Source: an uncultured Pelagibacteraceae bacterium (GTDB lineage Bacteria > Pseudomonadota > Alphaproteobacteria > Pelagibacterales > AG-422-B15). Taken from it: a DNA stretch of 32,189 nt. The notes under the pieces were generated by a model. It was not told where the DNA came from, searched no databases, and saw only the letters and a program-made list of their open reading frames with translations. This document shows, piece after piece, positions 1 through 8,507 of the stretch; position 1 is the first letter of the stretch, and every line of letters begins with the position of its first letter. The stretch is from contig CABZCR010000009.1 in assembly GCA_902524285.1 (NCBI GenBank), positions 1 to 32,189 of the forward strand, written 5' to 3'. The translations under genes were made by a program, and so were the position numbers.

Positions 1-28
1 ATAATTATAAAAGTATAGAATTCGTGCT

Positions 29-1372
29 ATGAGAGCTTCAAAATTAGGACGATACTCATGGACAATGTTTGATTGGGCAAATCAGCCTTTCTATACATTA
101 ATTATGACTTTTGTTTTCTCTGTCTACTTTACTGACGTCTTTGTTGCTGGCGAAGATGGTGCTCAAAAATTAACTCTTACCCAAACAATTTCAGGTCTAG
201 CTATTGCTCTTTTGAGCCCAGTTCTTGGATCTATTACTGACATAAAAGGAAACCGAAAACTATTAATGGGCACTACATCAGTTTTATTTATGATTGGTAT
301 GGTGTTGCTTTGGTATTCACCCCCGGGCGCTCCCAATGGTATTTGGCTTGTTATGTTTGGATTAATACTTGCGTCAGCAATGGTTGGGTTTTCTGAGGTT
401 TTTAATAACTCAGTTCTAGCAACTATCGAAACTCCTGAGAATTCTGGTTGGTTAAGCGGGATGGGTTATGGGGTTGGCTATATCGCAGGCCTCATCGCGT
501 TAATTTTATTTTTAATAATATTTGTTTGGCCTGGTGGAGAAACGAAAAATTTGTACGGTTTGGATACAAATGAATATGAACATATAAGAATTGTTGGACC
601 GCTATGCGCAATATGGTATGCGGTATTTATTATTCCTTTATTTTTATTTACTCCAGATCTTAAAAAAAGTGATGTTACTGTGATTAGCTCAATAAAGATT
701 GGACTTACTAATTTTATCAATACTTTTAAAGAAGCCAGAAAATATCAAAATATCTTCACATTCTTGATTACAAGGATGTTTTATCAAGATGCCTTGAATG
801 CGCTGTTTGTAGTGGGTGGAGTTTACGCAAGTCTTGTAGTCGGGATGTCGCTCACTCAAGTCTTAATACTTGGAATTATTTTAAATATCTTGTCAGGACC
901 CAGTTCAATTTATGGAGGTTATTTAAATGATCTAATTGGTTCTAAGAATGTAATAAACTTATCTCTCTGGGGATTGCTAGTTTCAGGACTTTTAGGCTTA
1001 TCAATTGATAAAGATACGATATTTTATTTTTTTACAGTTAATGAATATTCATCTGGTGTTGAAGAATTTACATTTGGAATATTTAATTCTGTAAGTCAAG
1101 TAACATATATTTGTGTTGTCATTGGTATTTCAATTTTTTATGGTCCTGCACAAACTGCCTCAAGAGCATTAATGGTGAAACTTTCCCCACAAGAAAAGAT
1201 GACTGAATTTTTTGGTCTTTATGCGTTTGCAGGAAAATCAACAGCGTGGCTAGTTCCTGGATTGATGTCAATTATTCTAGCTTTCACCGGAAGTCTTCAA
1301 TATGCAATGATTTCGATAGTGTTGTTTAATCTAATTGGTATTGTAGGAATGTATTTTGTCTCAGAACAATGA
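29..1372 (+). CDS. UMF1/Atg22-type MFS transporter
   Basis: This is a 447-residue polytopic inner-membrane protein of the major facilitator superfamily. The N-terminal stretch around residues 12-33, with FDWANQPFYT followed by a helix ending in VYF, is the signature of the UMF1 group (Atg22-like permeases). About 12 hydrophobic segments are spread over the whole length, and the length is normal for the family. Atg22 exports amino acids from yeast vacuoles, but substrates of the bacterial members are mostly unknown, so none is assigned. The ATG at 29 lies only 28 bases from the window edge; no good Shine-Dalgarno is visible, though the N terminus aligns with the family as expected. The stop overlaps the next start as ATGA, which indicates translational coupling and an operon with the following membrane protein and FkbM methyltransferase. 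Family certain, substrate unknown. Confidence 0.88.
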   Translation: MRASKLGRYSWTMFDWANQPFYTLIMTFVFSVYFTDVFVAGEDGAQKLTLTQTISGLAIALLSPVLGSITDIKGNRKLLMGTTSVLFMIGMVLLWYSPPGAPNGIWLVMFGLILASAMVGFSEVFNNSVLATIETPENSGWLSGMGYGVGYIAGLIALILFLIIFVWPGGETKNLYGLDTNEYEHIRIVGPLCAIWYAVFIIPLFLFTPDLKKSDVTVISSIKIGLTNFINTFKEARKYQNIFTFLITRMFYQDALNALFVVGGVYASLVVGMSLTQVLILGIILNILSGPSSIYGGYLNDLIGSKNVINLSLWGLLVSGLLGLSIDKDTIFYFFTVNEYSSGVEEFTFGIFNSVSQVTYICVVIGISIFYGPAQTASRALMVKLSPQEKMTEFFGLYAFAGKSTAWLVPGLMSIILAFTGSLQYAMISIVLFNLIGIVGMYFVSEQ

Positions 1373-1893
1373 TCAGTAAATATCTTGAATTAGTTTCCAC
1401 TACTAAGTCTCAAATTACAATATTTGTACTTCTAAATATTTGTGGTCTTATTTTTCTTTTTCTTCCACATAACATTTTTTATAACATGCTCGATCTTGAG
1501 TTATTTTACGATAAAAATAACGTTATCAAAAATTTCAATGCAATAGGTTCTGATGGTCGTAGTGTTTATGTTCTTTCTTCACTTCTACTTGATACAATCT
1601 ATCCCATTTTATATACATCATTATTTCTTGGAGCCTTCGTAAAGTTATTTAAAAGATCTCAAACAATTTTATTTTTACCTTTAACAGCCTTCAGTTTTGA
1701 TATTTTAGAGAATATTCAGATTACAATACTAAATTTAAACTTCCCCAATATTAACGAAACTCATGTTTATTTATCAAGTATGGCTACATCGGCTAAATGG
1801 ATTGCTATTTTAGCTTCAATGCTTGTGTTAATTTATGGAATAATAAAAAAGCAAAAAAATAGATCTGCTGATGTTCAAAAAAAGAATTCATAA
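1369..1893 (+). CDS. Four-helix membrane protein of unknown function
   Basis: This 174-residue protein has four predicted transmembrane helices (roughly residues 16-34, 67-90, 98-118 and 142-160) and a lysine-rich C-terminal tail, so it is probably an inner-membrane protein. Between helices 1 and 2 is a polar loop with a GSDGRSVY motif, and a DILEN motif lies at the start of the third or fourth helix region. These look like conserved motifs of a small uncharacterised membrane family, but I cannot name it. It starts inside the stop of the MFS transporter (ATGA overlap) and overlaps the FkbM gene by 23 bases, so all three are very likely co-transcribed. No function is assigned. Confidence 0.8.
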   Translation: MISKYLELVSTTKSQITIFVLLNICGLIFLFLPHNIFYNMLDLELFYDKNNVIKNFNAIGSDGRSVYVLSSLLLDTIYPILYTSLFLGAFVKLFKRSQTILFLPLTAFSFDILENIQITILNLNFPNINETHVYLSSMATSAKWIAILASMLVLIYGIIKKQKNRSADVQKKNS

Positions 1894-2626
1894 ATTAAGA
1901 AAAAGTTTTTTAAAACGGTTTTTATTTTTAATAAGAAAACAGCAATTTGAATTTGTATATAAACAAATAAAATTTCAATTGGATTTAAGAGACTCAATCG
2001 ATCGTGAAATTTTTTTTAATAGTTATTATGAAGAAAACCAAATTCAATTCTTAATTGACAGTATAAAAAAATATAACATAAAACATTTTATCGACGTTGG
2101 TGCAAATATTGGAATATATTCATTAAGAGTTGGGAAAAAATTTCCTCAAATAAAAATAAATTCTATTGAACCACACCCCTTAGCGTTTAAAAGGCTACGG
2201 GCAAATATTGAGCTCAACAAATTAAGCGATACTATCAAAACACATAATATCGCCTTGTCTGATGTCACTGGTCCTGGCTTTCTAAGTTCGGCATTTGATA
2301 CGCAATCAGGAGGAGCAAAAGTTGAGCAAACAGATCATAACAGATTGAATATTACGAAAATAAAATTAAAGAGGGCTGAAGATATTCTTAATTTAAAAAA
2401 TGAAAGGGTTGCCATTAAAATTGACGTAGAGGGTTTTGAAAGTCGTGTTTTAGATGGGTTCAGAAATTTGCTGATCAGTAATGAAATTGTATTGCAAATA
2501 GAAATCTTTGATGAAAAGCTGAGTGAGACCACAAAATTTTTAGAAGACTTTAATTTCAAATTAATTGGAAAGGGTACGTTCACTCATCAGGATACAGTAA
2601 AGGATTACTTCTATATTAATTTTTAA
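1871..2626 (+). CDS. FkbM-family SAM-dependent methyltransferase
   Basis: This 251-residue protein is a class I methyltransferase of the FkbM type, which usually O-methylates sugars, polyketides or glycolipids. The SAM-binding motif I, DVGANIG, is at residues 75-81, with the acidic end of strand 2 at E100 (SIEPHP). The family hallmark KIDVEGFE is at residues 183-190. The basic, hydrophobic N terminus (residues 1-35) could place it at the membrane surface. The ATG at 1871 lies within the end of the upstream membrane protein gene. It is flanked by two polytopic membrane proteins and follows a transporter, which suggests modification of an envelope or exported glycan or lipid, but this is inference. 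No glycosyltransferase is visible in the window. Confidence 0.88.
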   Translation: MFKKRIHKLRKSFLKRFLFLIRKQQFEFVYKQIKFQLDLRDSIDREIFFNSYYEENQIQFLIDSIKKYNIKHFIDVGANIGIYSLRVGKKFPQIKINSIEPHPLAFKRLRANIELNKLSDTIKTHNIALSDVTGPGFLSSAFDTQSGGAKVEQTDHNRLNITKIKLKRAEDILNLKNERVAIKIDVEGFESRVLDGFRNLLISNEIVLQIEIFDEKLSETTKFLEDFNFKLIGKGTFTHQDTVKDYFYINF

Positions 2627-2641
2627 AGTAATAACTATACA

Positions 2642-3241
2642 TTGAACAAAATTATACCTCAGTTTATTTTTTTTATTCCTGTATCAACTGTTATTATTTC
2701 ATATTTTATTTCTTCTTTTGGTGGATTTGTTGACTGGTGTATACCGTTAATAGATGGCTGCACATCAATCAGTAAGGTTGGCAGATATGGTATTTCTTTC
2801 TATCTATATAAAATATTTATTATCCCATCTGTCATCTTAATGATAATTTTTTGGTACCAAGTAAATAACTATATTTATAAAAGTAACTTGCTTTTGTTTC
2901 TAAGCATCACCTCTTGTATTTTTTTAATTATATATCTTTTAGCTTTAGGATTTGATGGAAAAATTTACAGATTTATGAGAGAAATCGGAATATTTATATA
3001 TTTTATACTCACTCCGATGAGTCAAACTTTGTTAGCATTTTCAATTTCTAATAAAAAAATAAGATCAAAGTTGTTTCTTTACGCACTCATTTGTATGTAT
3101 CTTGTTTGTGTGGGAGCCTATTTACTTATTTTACCTCTTGATAACTCTAATTATGAAAATGTGATTGAGTGGAACTTCGCACTTTTAATATTTTTATTCT
3201 TCCCTTTATTTTCAGGTTTATTAAGAAAAACTAATGTCTGA
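2642..3241 (+). CDS. Six-helix membrane protein, possibly Frag1/DRAM/Sfk1-like
   Basis: This 199-residue protein has about six hydrophobic segments. The first extracytoplasmic loop holds a conserved-looking patch, DGCTSISKVGRYG (about residues 39-51), and the last loop has an IEW motif just before the final helix. The layout resembles the Frag1/DRAM/Sfk1 superfamily, but the match is only by pattern and is weak. The start is a TTG at 2642; there is no in-frame ATG before the second helix, and the TTG places a complete first helix at the N terminus, which supports it. No strong Shine-Dalgarno is visible. It follows the FkbM gene by 15 bases and its 3' end overlaps purH on the other strand by 11 bases. 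Function unknown. Confidence 0.7.
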   Translation: MNKIIPQFIFFIPVSTVIISYFISSFGGFVDWCIPLIDGCTSISKVGRYGISFYLYKIFIIPSVILMIIFWYQVNNYIYKSNLLLFLSITSCIFLIIYLLALGFDGKIYRFMREIGIFIYFILTPMSQTLLAFSISNKKIRSKLFLYALICMYLVCVGAYLLILPLDNSNYENVIEWNFALLIFLFFPLFSGLLRKTNV

Positions 3242-4796
3242 AGTGACGAGTTCCTGTAAACACCATTGAAATACCCGCTTTATTTGCAGCTTCAATGACC
3301 TCATCATCTTTAACAGAGCCCCCAGGTTGAATAACTGCTTTTGCTCCAGATGAAATTGTAACCAGCAATCCATCAGCAAATGGAAAAAATGCATCTGATG
3401 CAACCACTGAATTTTCAAGCGAGTTTTCTTCAGACTTTTCCATTTCACCATTTTTTTGTGAGGCAATTTTAGCACTATCAACTCTGCTCATTTGTCCAGC
3501 ACCGATACCAATTGTTTTTTTATTTTTGACATAAATAATTGCATTTGACTTTACATGCTTGCAAACTTTAAACGCAAACAACATATCTTCAATTTCACTA
3601 TCACTTGGTTTTTTTTCTGTAACAACTTTTAAGTCAGATTTATTTGTATTCTCATCATCGTTTGATTGCACTAAAATTCCCCCTTCAATACTTTTAAAAT
3701 TTTGTGAGTTATTTTTTTCGTGTAATGAATTTAAAATTAAAACACGTAAATTATTTTTTGATTTGAAAATTGCTTTGGCTTCGTCTGTAATGTCTGGTGC
3801 TATTATAACTTCGGTAAAAATTTTTACGATTTCCTCGGCGGAGTCTTTATCGATTTTTTGATTGAGTGCAATGATGCCACCAAATGCGCTTGTCGTATCA
3901 CATGAAAACGCTTTTGTGTACGCTTCATGCAAAGTTGATCCACTTGCAACGCCACAAGGATTTGCGTGTTTAATAATAGCAACAGTAGGAGTTGCTTCTT
4001 CAAATTCTCTAATTAATTGTAAAGCAGCGTCAGCATCATTTATGTTGTTATAACTTAATTCTTTTCCTTGTAGTAATGCTGCTTGAGGAATACCTGAATT
4101 TTGAATTGATGACTTATAGAGACTCGCAGATTGGTGTGGATTTTCACCATATCGAAGTGTCGATGATAATTTTCCTGCAGTTGAAAATTTTGCTACCTTT
4201 TCAATTTTTCCTCGATAAAACCAATTACTGATAAGAGAATCATAGTAAGCGGTTGTAGAAAAAGTTTTTGCTGCAAGTCTCTTTCTAAATTCTAAAGTCG
4301 TTGATCCTTTATTTTTCTTTATTTCATCAATTAATTCGTCGTAATCTTCCGCATCAGTTATTACAGTTACAAATTTGTGGTTTTTGGCAGCTGATCTCAA
4401 CATTGCTGGGCCACCGATATCTATATTTTCGATACAAATTTCTTCATTTTCCTCTGATTTTATTGTTTCTTCGAAGGGGTAAAGATTTACGATTATTAAG
4501 TCTATGTCTTCTATTCCATGCTCCTCTTGAGACTGAACATGGTTCTTGACATCTCTTTTTGAAAGCAAGCCCCCGTGCACATTTGGGTGCAAAGTTTTAA
4601 CACGTCCATCCATCATCTCTGGGAAATTGGTCAAAGAAGATACATCTGTTACATCAACACCCATGGCTGAAATCGATTTTGCCGTACCACCTGTTGAAAC
4701 TATTTTAATATTATGTTCTTTAAGTGATTGAACAACTTTATCTAAACCCGATTTATCTGAAACAGAAATCAGTGCAGTTTTAATTTTAATATCCAA
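3231..4796 (-). CDS. purH: Bifunctional AICAR transformylase/IMP cyclohydrolase
   Basis: PurH catalyses the last two steps of de novo IMP synthesis: formylation of AICAR from 10-formyl-THF, then ring closure. The 521-residue length is normal. The N-terminal MGS-like cyclohydrolase domain covers about residues 1-150, with STGGTAK near 34-40 and the GRVKTLHP motif near 64-71. The transformylase domain follows, with the catalytic KH pair at K276-H277 in KHANPCG and the FPFADGL motif near residue 470. The C terminus GTRHFRH is typical. The gene starts one base after the rpe stop, so rpe-purH is an operon. FolD, which supplies the folate C1 donor pool, is elsewhere in the window. The 3' end overlaps an unrelated membrane protein gene on the + strand by 11 bases. 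Confidence 0.97.
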   Translation of the reverse strand: MDIKIKTALISVSDKSGLDKVVQSLKEHNIKIVSTGGTAKSISAMGVDVTDVSSLTNFPEMMDGRVKTLHPNVHGGLLSKRDVKNHVQSQEEHGIEDIDLIIVNLYPFEETIKSEENEEICIENIDIGGPAMLRSAAKNHKFVTVITDAEDYDELIDEIKKNKGSTTLEFRKRLAAKTFSTTAYYDSLISNWFYRGKIEKVAKFSTAGKLSSTLRYGENPHQSASLYKSSIQNSGIPQAALLQGKELSYNNINDADAALQLIREFEEATPTVAIIKHANPCGVASGSTLHEAYTKAFSCDTTSAFGGIIALNQKIDKDSAEEIVKIFTEVIIAPDITDEAKAIFKSKNNLRVLILNSLHEKNNSQNFKSIEGGILVQSNDDENTNKSDLKVVTEKKPSDSEIEDMLFAFKVCKHVKSNAIIYVKNKKTIGIGAGQMSRVDSAKIASQKNGEMEKSEENSLENSVVASDAFFPFADGLLVTISSGAKAVIQPGGSVKDDEVIEAANKAGISMVFTGTRHFRH

Positions 4797-4797
4797 T

Positions 4798-5454
4798 TTA
4801 ATGGCCTCTTAGTTTTTCAATATTGTTTGCATACTCACTTGGACCACCTTTAAAGGTTGTGGTACCTGCAACAATCATGTCAGCTCCAGCATCGATTACC
4901 GATTGAACATTTTCAAAATTAATTCCCCCATCAACTTCTAAATGAATTTCTCTACCAGACTTATTAATTTCTTCTCGAAGATTTGATAATTTATCAAGAG
5001 CTGTTGGAATAAATTTCTGACCGCCAAAACCAGGATGAACACTCATTACTAAAATGAGATCAAGTTTATCCATAAAAGGTTTAACGACTTCCCATTCAGT
5101 ATCTGGGTTGATTGCAAGCCCAGCTTTTATCTTTAATGATTTAATTTTATTCAAACATGCTTCTGTATCATCTTTTGCTTCTGGGTGAACTGAAACAATA
5201 TCTGCTCCAGCTTCAACAAATTTTTCAATATAAGGCTGTATAGGATCGATCATCAAATGAACATCAAACGGCAATGAAGATTTATCTCTTATAGATTTAA
5301 CAACATCTGGACCTATTGTGAGATTAGGAACAAAGTGTCCATCCATTACATCTACATGTATGTAGTCAGCCCCGGCTTGAGTGATATTAACAACTTCATC
5401 TCCTAACGATGAAAAGTCTGATGCTAGTATAGAAGGTGATATTTTAACCGACAT
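4798..5454 (-). CDS. rpe: Ribulose-phosphate 3-epimerase
   Basis: Rpe interconverts ribulose-5-phosphate and xylulose-5-phosphate in the pentose phosphate and Calvin pathways. This 218-residue TIM barrel has the normal length. The N terminus ISPSILASDF is diagnostic. The metal ligands are visible as H33 and D35 in HVDVMDGHFVPN, H66 in DVHLMI, and an aspartate in the VDGGIN motif near residue 175. The MSVHPGFGGQ motif near residue 137 closes the active site. The ATG at 5454 is the only reasonable start. It is the first gene of a two-gene operon with purH, with a one-base spacer. It is divergent from the SDHAF4-like gene, with a shared upstream region at 5455-5551 in which I see no clear conserved element. 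Confidence 0.97.
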   Translation of the reverse strand: MSVKISPSILASDFSSLGDEVVNITQAGADYIHVDVMDGHFVPNLTIGPDVVKSIRDKSSLPFDVHLMIDPIQPYIEKFVEAGADIVSVHPEAKDDTEACLNKIKSLKIKAGLAINPDTEWEVVKPFMDKLDLILVMSVHPGFGGQKFIPTALDKLSNLREEINKSGREIHLEVDGGINFENVQSVIDAGADMIVAGTTTFKGGPSEYANNIEKLRGH

Positions 5455-5551
5455 TATTGTGAAGCATTATTTCTCTGTATAACAGAAAGGTTTGCTGTTT
5501 CCCACTATTTTCATACTTTGATAAGCGATAAATAGAGATTACATTACATAT

Positions 5552-5707
5552 ATGAGCGATAAAAAAACAGAAGCTGCCGAGGACAAAGAAGATAAGAAAA
5601 CTGACTCCAAACTACCTAAGAAGAAAAAAGAAATAGGCGGTGCAGATGGTCCAGAACCAACTCGTTTTGGAGACTGGGAAAAAAAAGGAATTACCTCAGA
5701 CTTTTAG
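5552..5707 (+). CDS. SDHAF4-like DUF1674 protein (51 aa)
   Basis: This small gene encodes 51 residues beginning MSDKKTEAAEDKEDKK. The N-terminal two thirds is a charged, lysine-rich, probably disordered segment. The C-terminal 19 residues carry the hallmark of DUF1674: GPEPTRFGDW, then a KG, and a SDF terminus. In mitochondria the homologous SDHAF4 binds flavinylated SdhA and helps assemble succinate dehydrogenase, so a role in complex II maturation is likely here, although no sdh gene is in the window. The ATG is at 5552 and the stop TAG at 5705-5707. It stands alone on its strand, divergent from rpe and convergent with the DUF985 gene, with only six bases between the two stops. Confidence 0.9.
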   Translation: MSDKKTEAAEDKEDKKTDSKLPKKKKEIGGADGPEPTRFGDWEKKGITSDF

Positions 5708-5713
5708 AATATC

Positions 5714-6130
5714 TTAGAGCTCTTGATCAAATTTTGATGGCTTCCAATCCTTTGGGGCCAGTTCTAAATCTTCAAATTCAAAAGCGGGTGCAACGGAGCA
5801 TCCAATTAAGCTATATGCTCCAGTAGATTTCAAGGCAAACCAAGTTCCTTTTTCAACAGTGTACATAAAATTATTATTAGATCCTATCTGATCAATTTGA
5901 AATTCCTCACCGTCTTTTGATGTGTATACGTTTAGAGGACTGCCTGAGTAAAAATGTAAAGTTTCAGTTTTTGTTATTCTGTGCCAGTGTGAGTTTTCAT
6001 GTGCTTTAAGTAAAAAATATATATGAGTGACATCATCATTTCTAAAAATCTCAACGTAATGACCTCCCTCAGGATGTGGATTCATTTTGTGTTCTTTAAT
6101 TAAATCTCTAATAATATTTTTATCACTCAC
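5714..6130 (-). CDS. Cupin_5 (DUF985) family protein
   Basis: This 138-residue protein is a single-domain cupin of the DUF985/Cupin_5 type. Visible family motifs are NPHPEGGHYVEIFR at about residues 17-30, the SHWHRITKTETLHFY block in the middle with potential metal-binding histidines, and a GCSVAPAFEFEDLEL block near the C terminus. Members are soluble small-molecule-binding or enzyme-like proteins without a firmly established general function, and no substrate is assigned. It follows acs by six bases on the minus strand and is probably the last gene of the tsaD-gpsA-EVE-acs transcription unit. Confidence 0.9.
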   Translation of the reverse strand: MSDKNIIRDLIKEHKMNPHPEGGHYVEIFRNDDVTHIYFLLKAHENSHWHRITKTETLHFYSGSPLNVYTSKDGEEFQIDQIGSNNNFMYTVEKGTWFALKSTGAYSLIGCSVAPAFEFEDLELAPKDWKPSKFDQEL

Positions 6131-6136
6131 AAGAAG

Positions 6137-8077
6137 TTACTTGTTCATTCGATTTTCAACCAAATCATTGACCACAGCTGGCTCTGCTAGTGTAGATGTA
6201 TCTCCTAAATTACTGTAATCGTTTTCAGCAATCTTTCTTAAAATTCTTCTCATAATTTTTCCAGATCGAGTTTTTGGAAGACCTGGCGCCCACTGTATTA
6301 AATCAGGTGATGCGATTGGACCAATTTCTTTTCGAACCCATGCAACAAGTTCTTTATATAATTCATCTGATGTTTCTTCTCCTGCATTAAGCGTAACGTA
6401 AGCATAGATCCCTTGACCTTTAATATCATGAGGGTAACCAACAACTGCTGCCTCACTAACTTTAGGATGAGCAACTAGTGCAGATTCTACTTCTGCTGTT
6501 CCCATTCTGTGACCAGATACGTTTATGACATCATCCACTCTTCCAGTGATCCAGTAATAACCGTCTTCATCTCTCCTGCAGCCATCGCCCGTAAAATATT
6601 TTCCATCAAATTGAGAAAAATAGGTTTCAATAAATCTTTTATGATCTCCGTAAACTGTTCTCATTTGTCCAGGCCAAGAGTCTGCTAAACAAAGTGAACC
6701 TTCGCAAGCACCTTCAAGGATATTTCCTTCAGCATCTAAAATTTCAGGTTTGACCCCAAAGAAAGGTTTTGTTGCTGATCCTGGTTTTTGAGCAATAGCA
6801 CCTGGAAGAGGTGTTATTAAAATTCCCCCTGTTTCAGTTTGCCACCACGTATCAACAATCGGACATTTTTTATCACCAACGACATTATAATACCACATCC
6901 ATGCTTCTGGATTTATTGGCTCACCAACAGTACCAAGCAATTTTAGTGAGGACCTGTTTGTTTTTTTAACAGGGTCTTTACCTTCTCGCATCAATGCTCT
7001 GATTGCGGTTGGTGCAGTATAGAAAATATTAATCTTATGTTTATCAACCACTTCCCAAAAACGAGAGGCGCTTGGATAGTTTGGAACACCCTCAAACATA
7101 ACAGTGACAGCTCCATTTGCTAACGGACCATATACAATGTAACTGTGTCCTGTAACCCAACCCACATCTGCAGTGCACCAATAAACGTCACCATCTTTAT
7201 AATCAAAGACATATTGATGTGTCATCGAGGCATAAACCATATAACCACCAGTGGTGTGCATAACTCCTTTTGGTTTGCCAGTTGATCCAGATGTATACAA
7301 TATAAAGAGAGGATCTTCTGCTGACATTTCTTCAGGTAGACAATCATCAGATTCTTTTTCAGTCAGTTCGTGATACCAAACATCTCTGTCATCAATCCAA
7401 CTAATATCTCCACCTGTTCTTTTAACAACAATACAATGACGAACTCCACCTGAGATTGAAATTGCTTCATCCGTGTTTTTCTTTAATGGAATTGATTTAC
7501 CGCCTCTTACGCCTTCATCCGCAGTAATCACAATATCTGATTTACAATCACTTATTCTTCCAGCTAACGAGTCTGGAGAAAAGCCTCCAAATACAACTGA
7601 GTGAATTGCACCAATTCTTGTACACGCTAGCATTGCGTAAGCTGCTTCAGGAATCATTGGCATATAAATAGTTACACGGTCACCTTTTTTAACACCAAGA
7701 GATTTCATGCCATTAGCAAGTTTTGATACCTCACTGTGCAATTCTTTATAAGTAATGTGTTTTGAGTCAGCTGGATCATCGCCTTCCCAAATGATTGCGG
7801 TTTGATCTGCTTTATCTTCTAAATGTCTATCAATACAGTTGCTTGATGCGTTGAGTGTACCGTCATAGTACCACTTGATTGAGAAATTATCTTTATTGTA
7901 AGAAACGTCTTTTACTTTTGTATATGGTTTAATCCAATCAATTCTTTTTCCGTGCTCATTCCAAAATTCTTCATTGCTATTGAGCGAATTTTCGTACCAC
8001 TCATTATATTTAGCTGAATTAACCTGAGCTTCTGCAGACCATTCACTACTTACTTCAAACTTTTCATTTTCACTCAT
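6137..8077 (-). CDS. acs: Acetyl-CoA synthetase
   Basis: Acs activates acetate with ATP and CoA through an acetyl-AMP intermediate, feeding free acetate into central metabolism. The 646-residue length fits the AMP-forming family. The phosphate-binding loop [11 protein letters not shown] is at residues 261-271. WWQTETGG, the adenylate-binding motif, is in the middle, and the hinge and [17 protein letters not shown] block marks the C-terminal domain. The catalytic lysine that is acetylated in regulated homologues is K607, in [11 protein letters not shown]. No regulator or acetyltransferase gene lies beside it. It sits 12 bases after the EVE gene and six bases before the DUF985 gene, consistent with one transcription unit. 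Confidence 0.97.
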   Translation of the reverse strand: MSENEKFEVSSEWSAEAQVNSAKYNEWYENSLNSNEEFWNEHGKRIDWIKPYTKVKDVSYNKDNFSIKWYYDGTLNASSNCIDRHLEDKADQTAIIWEGDDPADSKHITYKELHSEVSKLANGMKSLGVKKGDRVTIYMPMIPEAAYAMLACTRIGAIHSVVFGGFSPDSLAGRISDCKSDIVITADEGVRGGKSIPLKKNTDEAISISGGVRHCIVVKRTGGDISWIDDRDVWYHELTEKESDDCLPEEMSAEDPLFILYTSGSTGKPKGVMHTTGGYMVYASMTHQYVFDYKDGDVYWCTADVGWVTGHSYIVYGPLANGAVTVMFEGVPNYPSASRFWEVVDKHKINIFYTAPTAIRALMREGKDPVKKTNRSSLKLLGTVGEPINPEAWMWYYNVVGDKKCPIVDTWWQTETGGILITPLPGAIAQKPGSATKPFFGVKPEILDAEGNILEGACEGSLCLADSWPGQMRTVYGDHKRFIETYFSQFDGKYFTGDGCRRDEDGYYWITGRVDDVINVSGHRMGTAEVESALVAHPKVSEAAVVGYPHDIKGQGIYAYVTLNAGEETSDELYKELVAWVRKEIGPIASPDLIQWAPGLPKTRSGKIMRRILRKIAENDYSNLGDTSTLAEPAVVNDLVENRMNK

Positions 8078-8089
8078 AGGGAAATAATC

Positions 8090-8506
8090 TTATTTGATAC
8101 CACCAAGATTGCAAATAATTGTCCATGACTTTTTATCGATTGGCATTACCGAGAGACGCGACTGTTTGACCAAGGCTAAATGATTGAGTTTTGGATGATC
8201 TTTTATTTGAGACAGGTTTACTTTATTTTTAAGGGCCTTTACAGCAGCGACGGATACCATGCCAAAACGCTTTGATTTGTCAGTAGGATCAGGATGATAT
8301 TTCTTTACGACTTTTACGATACCAACAATATCTCTTTCTTTAACAGAGTGATAAAAAAAACAAAGATCGCCTAACTCCATTTTTTTCATATTGTTGGATG
8401 CTTGGTAGTTTCTCACACCATCCCAGCCCTCACCTTTACTGCCAGCTTTTACTTGTTGCTCCCAAGACCATGTTTCAGGTTCTGATTTCATTAACCAGTA
8501 GTTCAT
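8090..8506 (-). CDS. EVE domain-containing protein
   Basis: This 138-residue protein consists of one EVE domain, the PUA-like fold also found in human THYN1. The start YWLMKSEPETWSW, the WDGVRNYQASNNMKKM block at about residues 29-44, and the GDLCFFYHS motif are diagnostic. EVE domains belong to the PUASH group thought to recognise modified nucleic-acid bases, so a role in reading modified RNA or DNA is likely but unproven for this stand-alone form. It follows gpsA with a one-base gap. In many alphaproteobacteria an EVE gene follows tsaD-gpsA, sometimes after a YCII-type gene; here no YCII gene intervenes. Confidence 0.93.
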   Translation of the reverse strand: MNYWLMKSEPETWSWEQQVKAGSKGEGWDGVRNYQASNNMKKMELGDLCFFYHSVKERDIVGIVKVVKKYHPDPTDKSKRFGMVSVAAVKALKNKVNLSQIKDHPKLNHLALVKQSRLSVMPIDKKSWTIICNLGGIK

Positions 8507-8507
8507 T

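Noticed and set aside
3559-4731. Several + strand open frames of 60-100 codons opposite purH
   Set aside because: They lie fully antisense to a well-conserved enzyme, have no family-like motifs and no ribosome binding sites; they are shadows of purH codon usage.
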